From Argentina anserina (lineage: Eukaryota; Streptophyta; Magnoliopsida; Rosales; Rosaceae): DNA of 64,000 nt. The DNA lies in NCBI RefSeq assembly GCF_933775445.1, contig NC_065874.1:6343001-6407000 (forward strand). The letters run 5' to 3'. The notes beneath the pieces were generated by a model. It was given only the letters and a program-made list of their open reading frames with translations. It did no database searches and had not been told where the DNA came from. Within the stretch, counting starts at the first letter, position 1, and each line of letters starts with the position of its first letter. Below, in pieces: positions 1-11,749 of this stretch. Made by a program: the position numbers and the translations under genes.

Positions 1-1720
1 TATGCTTGTTGATTCGAGAATGAACTAAAGTCATACCAAGATGCTTTCCCAAATCAGCAGTCAAGGGGGAGCCACAAGTCCTACTAATATCATTAGCAAG
101 CCTTCTATCAGTGTTTGGAGAGCAATATATAAGAGATTTCTCATAACTAACAGTCTGACCAGACAAAGAGCAGAAGATATCAAGAATGCCCTTTTAAAAC
201 AGAAGCTTGTCTAGAGGAAGCCTCAACAAACAACATCAAATCATTTGCAAAAAAGATATGCGAGATTCTCAGCCCAGATTGAGAAGCTTTAACAGCTTTC
301 CAACTCCCATAATCAACAACATACTTAATTAGGTGAGATAATTTCTCCATGCACAACACAAAAAGGTAGGGAGAAAGAGAGATGATCTCCCTGCCTAATT
401 CCTCTTTGAGCCTTAAAAGAGTCAGTGAGTTCACCATTAAAGCAAATTTGAAAACTAGTAGAGAAAACACAGCTCATGATCAATTTGATTAGCATATAAG
501 GAAGCTTAATTTCACAAAGCCCCTGCTCAATAAAACTCTAACTAAGTTTATCATAAGCTTTAGATAAGCCCACCTTCTAAGCTAAGAAACCCATAATTCC
601 CTTAGACTTCTTGAACTTGAATAACATCTCCTGAGCTATCATGATATTATCTGAAATGTGTCTTCTAGGGACATAACTAACCTGGTTAGGACTTATAAGC
701 TTCATCACAAGAGGTCTCAACTTTTCCACAATGAGTTTAGAGATGACCTTATAGATGGTGGAATAGAGACTAATTGGCCTAAAATTAATCATGTGTTGAG
801 GGCCATCAACTTTGGGAATTAGAGAGATAATGGTATAATTAAGACTACAAGGGATGCAACCAGAAATGAAAGCATTGTAAATAATGGAGTAAATATCACC
901 AGAATACAACTTCCAATAATGTTGGTAAAAGCTTGCAGGAAACCCATCATAGCCAGGGGCTTTAAGAGGACCAATAGAGAAGAGAGCGTCCTTCACAACC
1001 AATAGAGAAATAGGATTAGAAAGTTTATTCTGATCCTCCTGCTCAAGATCAGGAAAGAGGTTCCCAATACTGAACCTGTTATCATCAAGAAAATTCATAG
1101 AGAAAATATTAGTGAAAAACCAACAACAATATTTTTCATGGAATAAGCAAAAGTAGTCCAGATTCTATTGCTATCAAATAAACCCTCAATTTTGTTCATT
1201 CTTCGTCTGACGAGAGTAGTAATATGAAATTTTTTTGTGTTTTTGTCTCTACCCTGCAACCAGCAGTCCCTGTACTTCAACTTCCAGAATATATTCTCCT
1301 GATTCAAAGTTTGCTCATACTCATGGATAAGCTCAGCTTCAAGGTTAACACGAAAATAGTTACTGAATCTATCACAAGCTTTTTGTATTCCACAAATTCT
1401 AGCAAGCAATATCTTATTTTTTTGAAACAAATGACCAAATACATCTCTATTCCATTTCCTCAGGGCAGCTGAAAAAGAACACATCTTGGAATGTAAATCA
1501 CCAGACAAACTATTCTAAATTGAAGAAATAAACTCAGCATATTTTTCATGGGAAAACCACATCGCTTGAAACTGAAAAGAACAAGCAGCACGGTTAACAA
1601 AATTATTAGACCTCAACTGCAACAAAATGAGACAGTGATCAAATCTAGTATTAGGAAGATGTTGAGTCATTTGACTAACATGTCTAGTACGATAGATCTA
1701 ATGATATAGTTTTCCTTCCT
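1..1720 (-). mobile_element. LINE (L1-type) retrotransposon fragment, reverse transcriptase pseudogene
   Basis: Three overlapping minus-strand reading blocks run in the order expected of a plant L1-type LINE. The tail of the endonuclease region (about 1500-1700, with an 'RFDHCLILL' motif like the usual SDHCPI) is followed by the linker at 1095-1508. Next come the RT fingers at 577-1098 ('APGYDGFPASFYQ', 'LIPKVDGP', 'NFRPISL') and the RT palm and downstream part at 1-470. The catalytic F/YADD box reads FANDL, so one catalytic Asp is lost. Reading frames shift between blocks and in-frame stops occur, for example near 210. The block reaching base 1 reads 'GSPLTADLGKHLGM', typical LINE sequence after the RT, so the element continues outside the window. 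It is not functional. No target duplication can be seen because one end is missing. Confidence 0.9.
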
Positions 1721-4436
1721 CACGAAAAATTAGTTGTAGTATACTGTATTCCAGTTGTATACTAAAAATTAACAACATTTGTAAACATTTATATTCCTTT
1801 TTTCTTTTCTTTTTTTAGAATTAGAAAAATATATAATTAAAAAAAATTATATAAAAGAACTATTAATACCAGTGATCGCACATAAAAGTTTCCCGATTAT
1901 GATAATTAGCTACAACCCAATTGGACCCAACCCCTAAACACATACGACACCCCTCAAGACGGGCTACTCTAGTCGCTATAGCATTGAGCAACCATTTGCA
2001 CTTCTAGGAACAATAAATTTTATATTCCTAATACACTGCTTACACAATTTCGTATGAATAACACTTATAATAAACAAAAGGTTAGTTATAAACCCAATTG
2101 ATCGTCAAACTCATTTGTGTTCACGTGTTTATATATTTTCTTTTTCTTGAGATAGAACGTACCAAAACATACACTAGTTTCTCAGATAACACTAAAATAG
2201 TAAAGTTGATAAATAAAATCAAAAAAGTCTACAATATCTTCCAATAGGATATTATTGTAAAGCAGCCCGTATCGATGAAAGGCCCTATTTACGACGTAGT
2301 CGTAGGCCCAATTAGATTTTCTTATTGGATTTGGATTTGGATTCTGCTCACGCGTTGCAGGGGGTAGAGTCCAAGCTAGTAATATACAAAAACAGCAAAA
2401 ATAGCACTATTTTGCTAGGGGTTGGATTGAGACTTGGAAGAGACGACGTATGGTTGCATGCCCACTAGGAAATTGCTTCATGTGAAGTAGTAGTTGTATA
2501 GTAACGTTTTAGCTACCACACTATGTATGGTCGGTCCAAGTCAACATGGGAAAATGTCTTTTCAATTACATATCTTCTCGTGTGTACGTTTAGTAGTGTA
2601 AGCTCACCATGTGATTTAACACTTCATGATTTGGGTCATCATCAATAACATATGATTGATTGATCTTATTCTCAGAGTTCTGATTCTTGTCATTGGTTTC
2701 ATCTTCATCATTATATGTATAATGTATAAGTTTGGACATAAGTTGTACCTGTAACGATAAAATAATGTTACACGGAAACTAAAGACTGAAAGAGTAATTC
2801 TAAGCACATGAATGTGGCTCAAAGGGTTTAACATCATCATGCACGCAACGAGGTGGGTTTTACCTAATTCTGATTAAGAAGAAGACTTGGTGAACTTACG
2901 AATGCATAGCGTGCGCATTTAAAAAACAAAAAAAAAACAAAAAGTTATGTAAGGAACTGCTTATTGCGAATGACAAACTCTATGAGTGAACTTCTTATCT
3001 CCATAAACATAAAGAAATTATGAATCCCGCACTACTACATACCTAGGTAGGATTAGTTAGTCAATCAATTAGGGTTAGCTTTCTATGTCTGATGATATTG
3101 GCGTGGGGAAAACTTTCATTCACAACCTAACAAAACTTGATTCGTGAACGAGTATGCATGATTGACCTGAACCGGCCGCGAGCTCTATGCATGGGCGGGT
3201 CTGAAGTCTGAACCCCAGACAAGTACTGCAGGTGTACGCCGGCTCAGACAAAGTAAAATTTTGGGAGGATTACAGTGGCCAATTAGATAAGAACAAAAGG
3301 GCATTGTAAATAATTAAGTTAATTAAGCTAAACGAAGAACAAGACAGAGTTGAGACTTGAGAGTGAGAAGCTAAAGCTTGAGAAAAAGAGTAGCACACGG
3401 TAAATGAGAGGAGGAGGAGGAGGAGAGGAGAAAAGACTACACCAGAGACAACAGCGTGAACAAACAAAACCACAAAACCATAGTGAACTTTGGTCTCTCT
3501 ATATATTTTTTTTGTCGCTCCTATTTTGTTTATTTTCATTTCATTGGGTATTATATAATTCTCGATCTCTTCCATGAACTTGTGCATGTGACATTGACGA
3601 ACTCTAGCTATCAACTGTGGAACATACGAACGCGCATAATCATCTTATCGTTGTTCAAAGGTCAAACATAAATCCTCAGATCGATCTCTACCAGATAATG
3701 AGGAACACAAATTTCTCTCTTTGGAAAAATCTGTTAGCTAACTAGACCACTAGAGTGCTATGTGCTACAATACCACAAGTTTATGTCATACTAGCTCTTA
3801 CAACGGATGCATGCTTTGATTTGTTAGTTAATTAGCGGGTGATGAATAATTGTACGAGACGTACTAGGGGAAAATTACGAACGTAAGTAAGTAATACCGG
3901 TACCATAGATGTCCAGTATTATTTGGTATATATATATTCGTCAATCGTCTAGTTGCAATTGTGCGTTGTAAATGATCTGGTTTTTCATGTGATTTATCAT
4001 AAGACAACATGCATGGCCTAAAACCTAATAATCTATTCATTCAACACTCTTTACATGATTTTGTTTCTTTCCCTATGAGATTTGAATTAGTACGTGAACG
4101 AATGTGTCTCCCAACTCAAACAAGCAGTAACATTCACATGTTCCAACTTCCAAAATATGCTGCATGCTCTTCTTGTTTCATTCCTTGGTGGTAAATCACC
4201 AAGACAAAATCCTTCATCAAACAAACCCATCGTTCTCTCATGGAATAAATAAAACCCGGTCCATAACTGAACCGGCTGACCGGTTCAAACGTTCACCAAG
4301 GCGGTAATTCTCTCAAAAGGCTAAAAGGAATCGGCCAACCCAAACTCTTTGTCCTCATTGTGTCCTTCTCCTCTTCTTCTTGTTCCTCCTCTATCGTTAA
4401 TAGCTGTCTTTTTGTAGCTTTTGGGTTTTGGAAAGA
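1721..4436. other. Intergenic spacer, no gene recognised
   Basis: AT-rich spacer between the LINE relic and the LIN-like gene. Short open frames on both strands (for example 3270-3614 minus) show no recognisable domain. A (GAG)n-like purine run lies near 3407-3430. The last 100 bases are CT-rich and are probably promoter or 5' leader of the following gene. No RNA gene was recognised. Confidence 0.5.
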
Positions 4437-4529
4437 ATGTCAGTGAAGCTTTTCCACAAGCACTACTTCTCTGCTTCAAACCCAAACTCATCATCATCAT
4501 CCATTTCCACCCATCAAAGCCATGGCTGA
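4437..4529 (+). promoter_or_regulatory. Upstream ORF overlapping the LIN-like start codon
   Basis: An ATG at 4437 opens a 30-codon frame that ends at TGA 4527-4529, just past the main ATG at 4522 and in another frame. A scanning ribosome that starts here would pass the main start, so this uORF could reduce translation. The peptide is Ser-rich with no known motif. The effect depends on where transcription starts, which the sequence does not show. Confidence 0.4.
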
Positions 4530-7500
4530 TTCTTCCTTACGTGAGTTGCTTACAGAAGAAGCATATCAACGCGGGAACAGCAGCTGCAGCAGCAGCAACA
4601 ACAAGTTCGTGGCCAAAACCAAAAAGCCAGTCAAATACAGAGTTGCTCCAGATGAGTCTCTGGCTTTGTTGCCTATACACATCTGCCACGATAGGAAAAG
4701 ATACGATTTCTCCAAGCATAAGGCTCAGAACTCTGTTCTGCGTAAAGGGTCGTCTAGAAGAGTGAGTTTTACTTCAGAGAGGTCGCATACCAAAACGTTG
4801 GTCTCGGAGAGTAGTTCGAGAAGAACGGAGCCTGCACCGATTGATAGAGTTGCCACTAAAGCTGCGGTTTCTATTCTCAGTGGATATGCAGGTCGTTATA
4901 TAAAGGATAAGGAGTTTAGGGAAGAGATTGAGGAAAAGTGTAGAGCTTGTTTGGTGAGGAAGAAAAGAGATTCAGGCAGTGGAGTACTTGAGTCTCTGCA
5001 ATCGGGTGTCGAAAATGTTAACAAGTTGGTGGAGAATCCAATTTTTTGGACGAAAGCAATGAGAAAATGTATCGAGAATTTGAGAAGTGTTGTTGCTTCT
5101 TTGGATGCCAATATGTCCAAGATGAATGCTTCCACTTGCGGCATACCCAATTCAAATTTATCTGCTTGTGCTCAGCTCTACTTGGCAATTGTTCACAAGA
5201 TTGAGAGAAATGACTTGGTTTCTGCTAAGCATTTGCTTCAAGTTTTCTGTGACTCGCCATTTTTAGCAAGAACCCATTTGCTTCCTGATCTATGGGAACA
5301 TTTCTTTCTTCCACATCTTCTTCATCTGAAGATTTGGTATGCTAAGGAGATTGAGGTCGTTTCACACACATTTGATAAAGAGAAGAGAATCAAATCCATA
5401 ACCAAAGTCTACAACGACCAAATGGATTTGGGGACTACAAAGTTTGCTCAATACTACAAAGAGTGGCTCAAAGTTGGGGCTGAGGCTCCTCCTGTTGCTC
5501 CTGAAGTGCCTCTGCCTTTAGTACCAAGTAGCAGATCAAGAAGAAGGAGAGCATCCGATTCTTTCGCTTCACATTCCTCATTGAACAAAAATTTGTAAGT
5601 ATTACATTGATGCATTTCAATCATATTTCACAGATTACTTGTATGAGAAAATTAGAAATAGACCCAAAATTGAAGTCCCTTTAAAGTTAAACCCACATCC
5701 AAATGTTTTTTCAATCTACAACCAAATTTTGTTTTTTACAAGTTTATTTTACCATTTTGATCATTTTGGTTTGCTTAATCTTAGCATTTGTTTAAAATTT
5801 TTTATTGTACATGTCTAAATTCAAACATTTCATTGATTCTTCATTACTTTAAATTGCTGAAAGATTTAATTTCAAATTTTACTTAAGAAAAACTTATTTA
5901 TATAGCTGATATCAAAGTTTCAAAATAAAACCACTACTCCAACTTTTATAGATCACACGAGAGAATTTCAAGTTTGTTGTGTATTTGTATCATTAGTTTG
6001 TTTCAATTTTTTGAATCTATGAATAAAGTATGTTATCCATGCAATATGCTTATATATATGTTTTCTTCAACATTTTCTTTTCGTATCATTGTACATGAAC
6101 TTTCGTATGATAAACCTCTGTTCTAGGTTTCAACTTTTCAAATTTTTTTTCACTCTCTACTATTATGTCTAATAGATAGAAACATACATATTAGTCTAAA
6201 ATTCACATTCTACCTATGAAAGAGATTTTTAGAATGGTAAAATACCTAACAAGCAGGTTGATGTAAAAATCCCTAGAAGAGACATAAACCTCTATATAGA
6301 TACGTACCTAATCATTAGGTTGTAATTAAAAAAAACCTACTAGATAGGGAAAAAAACTTATATCTCTACCTTAAACATAGGTTGCATTGATGAAATATAA
6401 ACAAAAGCTCCCTATAAAATAGAAAAATTATTAAAAAAATTAGAAAGCTATGTAACCATGATGTGATTTGGATATTGAATTGATTCAAATTAAAAAGCTT
6501 CAAATTTCTAGATATGTAATTAAGGAAATGTTCTATTATTTCTATTTCTAAGTTTATAATGAACAAAAGAAAAACTGAAATTATTTAGGAATTATGAAAA
6601 TCTATAATTAAAGTAATAAATGATATAATTTGTTCATTGACTAATCAGTAATTAATATCAGCTTTTAATAGTTACATTTTGTAATATAGATTTTAAGTGA
6701 ATGACAATAATTTGGTGAATAGTGAAGAAAAATATAGATGAGTTTTTCTTAAAGAGCTTCTAAAAATTAGGTTTATAGTGAAATATCTCAATTATTTGCG
6801 TGACTAGTAGTTTGTGTAATAGTGAAATATCAAAGTTATTTGTGTGACCAGTAGTTTGTGTAACTGATCATTTTCCAAATCACCAAAGATATCAGGCTGT
6901 ATTTGGACCCACACTCGAGAGGCGATCGGTGGACCTGGATGACCGGAATGGAGTTTCAAATGCTTCTAGGGATGTATTTCAACAGGAGAGGCTGTTTGAA
7001 GGTGAAGCTCAGACAGACAACTACAACAGTCCCAGTTGTATTCATGTGGGTAACACTGATCTTTTTTTCTCTCTCTATTTCTATTTGTAGTAATAGTAGT
7101 GCTGCAAGTGGAGGTTCACATTACATTGTTTTTAAGTTATCAACTTATCATTGACTGGATTTGGCAGAGGGAAGACAGTACTCGACGAAAATCATTGAGC
7201 CAAAGTAATAGAGACCCAAAACCCGAGTTATGGCCCGAGTTTGATCAGACAAAGAAATCAAACTACTTTGGACTCTTTAGCTGCCAGAATGCACCTGCTC
7301 AATGCTTAGTGAATAGGAATAACATAGTCAAGAGTAATTCAATCCGACAAGAAGACAATTCCCACCTTCCTCCTTCAAGCAATTTAAGTAGTGCTATTCG
7401 CACTCTTTACTCGTCGGATAGTTTAAGTGATTGCGAGATTGCCGTTCGTGCAATTACCAAAGCTTGGTTGGGCTCACATGGTGATCCTGTCATTGAAGCA

Positions 7501-9381
7501 ATGTTGTCTGAGCCACCTCTTATCCAGGGAATGCTGGAGGTGTTGTTTGCTTCCACTGATGATGAAATTTTGGAACTAGTAATATCGGTTTTAGCTGAAT
7601 TTGTAGCAAGAAATGAGCAGAATACAAAGATAATACTCAATTTTGATCCACAGCTTGATATCTTCATGAGACTTCTAAGAAGTAGTGGTCTATTTTTGAA
7701 AGCAGCTGTTTTGCTTTACCTGCTTAAGCCAAAGGCAAAACAGATGAAATCACTCGAGTGGGTGGCACTAGTCCTTCAAGTACTCGAGTTTGGAGATCAG
7801 TTGCAGACCCTATTCACTGTACAATGCAGCCCTCAAGTTGCAGCATTGTACCTTTTATATCAGCTTCTTACGGGTTTTGATGAAGATCGCAACTTGGAGA
7901 ATGCTAGGCAGGTTGTGTCTCTAGGAGGGTTGAGCCTTCTGGTGACACAAATTGAGAAAGGGGATAGACATAAGAGGAACAGTGTTGCTTCCATGATTTC
8001 ATGCTGTGTTATAGCTGATGAAAGCTGCCGAAACTACTTAGCTGATTTTCTGGACAAGCCTTCTCTTCTCGAACTCATTGTACTTGGAAATGGAAGAAAT
8101 TCAACTTGTTCTGCATTTGCTATATTGATTGAAATACTTTGCCTCAGCAGGTACGCATTTACTGCACATTTTTTTCAGTCTTCTAATTTTCTTAGATGTT
8201 ATAGTTATTTTCTGATCAATCTAAATGATTGTTCTCAGACGAACGAAGATCACTAAAATCCTAGATGGACTGAAAGAAGGATGCTGTGGCTTGAACACAA
8301 TGCAAATTTTATTGGTCTATCTGCAGAGATCATCACCTGAAGAGCGTCCCTTAGTTGCAGCCATATTGCTACAACTTGATCTTATGGTAAATCTTTTGTT
8401 AATCTTCATGTCTTCTTCTTCTTAATACTGTTGGAATGATTTTTTGTCAACCTAGAATTTGGATCTGTCATAAATTTCAGTATACCTTGGATAGTTCCAT
8501 TATGGAGAATCAGTTTTGTTGCAGGGAGATCCATTTAGATGCAGTGTATATAGAGACGAAGCGATTGAAGCAATAATAGGCGCTTTAGATTGTCAAACAT
8601 GTGACGTGAAAGTTCAAGAACGATCGGCGAGATCTCTCTTAATGTTAGGAGGCTGGTTTTCATACACAGGAGAGGCATCAACAGAACACTGGCTATTAAA
8701 ACGAGCAGGTTTCAGCTATTGGTCAAGGGATTCATTTCACTTCAAAGAAGGTTTCTTACACTCGGTACGATTTCTGTCACTCTAACCATTTTTGTGATCT
8801 GAAAAATTATTTGGTCACAATAGTTGGTTAATTCTTGTAATTTTGTCAATAATTAGAATGAAGACGAAGAAGCAACAGAAAATTGGCAGAGGAAAGCAGC
8901 CACAGCTTTGTTTAAAACCGGTGGCAAGAAATTATTGGTGGCCCTTTCGGGTTCCATAGCAAATGGCATTCCGAGTTTAGCACGAGTGAGCTTGGTCACA
9001 TTGTCATGGATGAGTAGCTTTCTCAGTACAGTTGGAGATGGACGTTTGAAGTCCATAGCATGTTCAATTCTCATGCCTCAGATGCTCGAGTCACTGAAAT
9101 TTCACAAAGATGTAGAGGAAAGAGTGCTTGCTTCATACTCATTACTGAATCTTGTAAAAAGTTCAGGTATGTTTCCCCACAAATACTTGAATGCCTATAT
9201 TTCTTTTCGAAAATTAATTATCGATCATTATTTACTCGATGGAAATCTTTCAGGTGATGAGTACATCCCCATGCTCTTATCAGCAGACAAAGAGGTGCTC
9301 GACAAACTCCAGAACCTCTCCTTAGTGACCTGGACAGCTAATGAGCTTATTTCAATCATCACAAGCATTTATGAGGACTAG
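4522..9381 (+). CDS. LIN/CERBERUS-like ARM-repeat protein (no U-box or WD40 seen)
   Basis: Seven exons fit GT..AG rules and keep one frame: 4522-5594, 6889-7045, 7168-8150, 8239-8386, 8525-8764, 8857-9166, 9254-9381, giving 1012 residues. The exon 2 end (donor GTGGGT at 7046) is the least certain. Using the acceptor at 6887-6888 restores the family motif 'NKNLYQAVFGP' across intron 1. The N-terminal part (residues 1-357) is basic and Ser-rich, then helical. The second half ('LLRSSGLFLKAAVLLYLLKP', 'QVVSLGGLSLLV') looks like Armadillo-type helical repeats. It matches plant proteins annotated as putative E3 ligase LIN, relatives of legume LIN/CERBERUS, which acts in rhizobial infection. The U-box and the WD40 repeats of CERBERUS are absent, so ligase activity is not supported; a scaffold role is an inference. 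A likely poly(A) signal (AATAAA) sits at about 9397. Confidence 0.82.
6776..6863 (+). repeat. 44-bp tandem duplication before exon 2 acceptor
   Basis: Two adjacent 44-bp units (6776-6819 and 6820-6863), both starting TAGTGAAATATC and ending TTTGTGTAA, lie 25 bases upstream of the exon 2 acceptor of the LIN-like gene. They differ at a few positions. The region is where branch point and polypyrimidine signals are expected. Confidence 0.75.
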
Positions 9382-10129
9382 AATTTATTCCATCTCAAAT
9401 AAATTACCCTGGAGGCAGTTAAATTAGCAGTACTGGAATTGTAGAGGTGTTGGCAAATTTTCTTGTTTCCTTTTAAGGAGTGTGTTTTTTTTTTTTCGAG
9501 GGGAAGGAGTGAAGGAGTGTGTTTGTATTCCACAGATTTCTTTGCTAGCTGATTTGTAGTGCAGCATATTTTAGTACCAAGATTATTTTGCTGACAAAGA
9601 ATGTGCATAAAGTTCAAATAGCTTTCTGATTACATTCTCTTAATGGGTAAAGCTGATGCCACAAACTACCCAAGTCCTTACATGAGAAGAGTAGAAGGGA
9701 TCCAGTTCAGTCATCTAATCTGAAGTAAATAAATTTATGCCCTTATAAGTGCTGCGTACAAGTTCCGGCCCCCTCTTTATCTATAGCAAGATAATGAACC
9801 ATTTACCTTTCTCCCCCTTAAAAGTGGTCAACATCCAACCTTTGTCAAAACTTACAATGATTGTTGTAGATGTCTTGGCCACAGTGCCTGTCATTCCCAT
9901 CCATTCAATCCCCCAGCTCAAAATTTTTTTATCTCAAATCCAACCAGTCACTGAACTTTCAATTCTCACTTACGCAGTTTCTTGATAAGCTAACTCTGAA
10001 CAATCCATTTCACTAACAAAGAGGAAAGAAAGCTAAACTGCTTTCTAGTTTTCTTGAGTTCTTGACATGTTGTCACTGGCCTTGTGGATTTAACAAAAGG
10101 ACCAACTCCGATTGGAAACCAACAGCAAA

Positions 10130-10690
10130 TGACAACTAACACAAACATCAATTCTTCATTCAAAGCTTATATAATTCTGAGGATAACCTGCAAATAATTC
10201 CATGCATGGTCCCCTTCACCCCACCATTATAGGACTCATTCCCTTCACCCTTTTGGCAAACTTGTCACATGGTGCTCATCCAGATTAGCCAATTGTCCAA
10301 GATAGAGGTTCAAGAAAACTATAAACTTGCACCACAATTAACTAGGAGGGAATCTAAGGACATATAGGACCAGTGGACCACCAGTATATACAGTTTCAGT
10401 AGATCTACTAGCTTACAAGGTACGGTGTCCTATATATAAAGCACCTAACTCTATGGCTGTAACGATCCAAAAGATCTTCACGATCCCTTTCTCATTATAT
10501 ATAATCGTCATCTTCTGCACTTAGCTGGATGAATATAATTTGCATCCCCACCACCTAAGCTTTGCATAAACGTATGAAGCCTGAAAAACACCAAAGACAA
10601 CAGTAGTAGCAGGAGCTCACATCGGAATCAAGGCCTGGAATCATATGAATACAATAGAGTAATGGAGTGAACAACTCGAAACAACAAACC
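10130..10690 (+). repeat. Diverged direct repeat, copy 1
   Basis: This block can be followed step by step into copy 2 at 10990-11490. Shared landmarks in the same order are 'ATGACAA..TAACACAAACA', 'CATGGTCCCCTTCA', 'CAAGCCAATTGT'-like text, 'GATCCAAAAGATC', 'TCGTCATCTTCT', 'CAGGAGC' and 'ACAACTCGAAA'. Offset is about 860 bases, shrinking to about 810 through indels. No coding potential. Confidence 0.75.
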
Positions 10691-10989
10691 CTACTCCAGA
10701 AGATTTCAAAACATTATCATCAGAAACTGAAAATCTAGTACATTTATTATTTGCATACATGCAGGCTAAAAGACTTTGAGGCATTTTGTAGAGAGGTAAG
10801 TTTGCCATTCAAAGGGTACGGCCACTCTACAAACTACTTAAGCGGCTTCCTGAGCTGTTATCCGGCGTCGAATAGGCTAGATGCCGGATATTGGCCGGTG
10901 CAGTATAATTTAGGCATTGGGGTTAGCTTAAGTGACGAATTGGTTGGCAGAAGTGTATGGAACACCCTTGTACACATGAAAACAACAGT

Positions 10990-11490
10990 TACACTCTAAC
11001 AGAAAATGACAAATAACACAAACAACAATTTGTCTACTCTATAAAGATTAACCTTCCAATAGTATCATGGTCCCCTTCATCCTACCATTACAAGACTACT
11101 TCCTATCACCTTTTGGAAGACTGGCCGGTCACATGCCCCACCCAGACAAGCCAATTGTACCAAGAAACAATGTAAACAAAACTTGCAAGTACCACATTTA
11201 ATTGAATTAACTTTCAATATAAGGAAATGATGGACCTCTGGTAAATAGAATCCCACTAGATCTAGCTACCAAGTACAATATTCGGCCTACAGGTAAAGGG
11301 ACCTCACTCAATGACTGTAAGGATCCAAAAGATCCTAATGTTCCTTTCTGATTATATATATCGTCATCTTCTCTAGCTAGATGATTTGTATCCTACCTTC
11401 CAAATAGAGCAATGACAACAGTACGTGGCAGGAGCCCCATTTGAACAAGGCCAGCAATCATACGAACATAAGAAATTGAACAACTCGAAA
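10990..11490 (+). repeat. Diverged direct repeat, copy 2
   Basis: Second copy of the block described at 10130-10690. It lacks the TATATAAA-like run of copy 1. It lies just upstream of the threonyl-tRNA synthetase pseudogene. Confidence 0.75.
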
Positions 11491-11749
11491 TTATGAAGGC
11501 CGAAATAATCCCATTTTATTGAACAAATGTACTATGAGTTCTTGGCGTTTTGTTCTTCATCCATAGCTTGGTTTAATATGATATTAACACTAAAGCACAC
11601 TAATATATATTCCAACTTGAATTTCCACTGTCCTGGTCAATGAAGTTTTAATTCCTCTGCTCATTTGGTTTTCTTGGTTTCCAAGCTAATTAGGAAGTCG
11701 AAACCTTGATCAAGTGTCAATGGGCACTTTATCTGTCATTTGCAATTCC

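Larger units (their letters stand above)
9382..11749. other. Intergenic spacer with diverged duplication, no gene recognised
   Basis: The 3' flank of the LIN-like gene is followed by AT-rich sequence. A short frame at 10751-10999 (82 codons) has no recognisable domain and sits between the two copies of the duplicated block. A TATATAAA-like run at about 10431-10440 is the only promoter-like element seen, without a supported gene behind it. Confidence 0.5.

Noticed and set aside
3270..3614. 114-codon minus-strand frame with hydrophobic middle and possible membrane segment
   Set aside because: No domain, no promoter or splice context, and an overlapping plus frame of similar quality. Likely chance in an AT-rich spacer.
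4522..9381. Calling the LIN-like gene an E3 ligase
   Set aside because: I cannot find U-box or RING text in any exon, so only family resemblance supports the name.
10751..10999. 82-codon frame as a small gene
   Set aside because: No motif, no homologue recognised, and it lies between two copies of a non-coding duplication.
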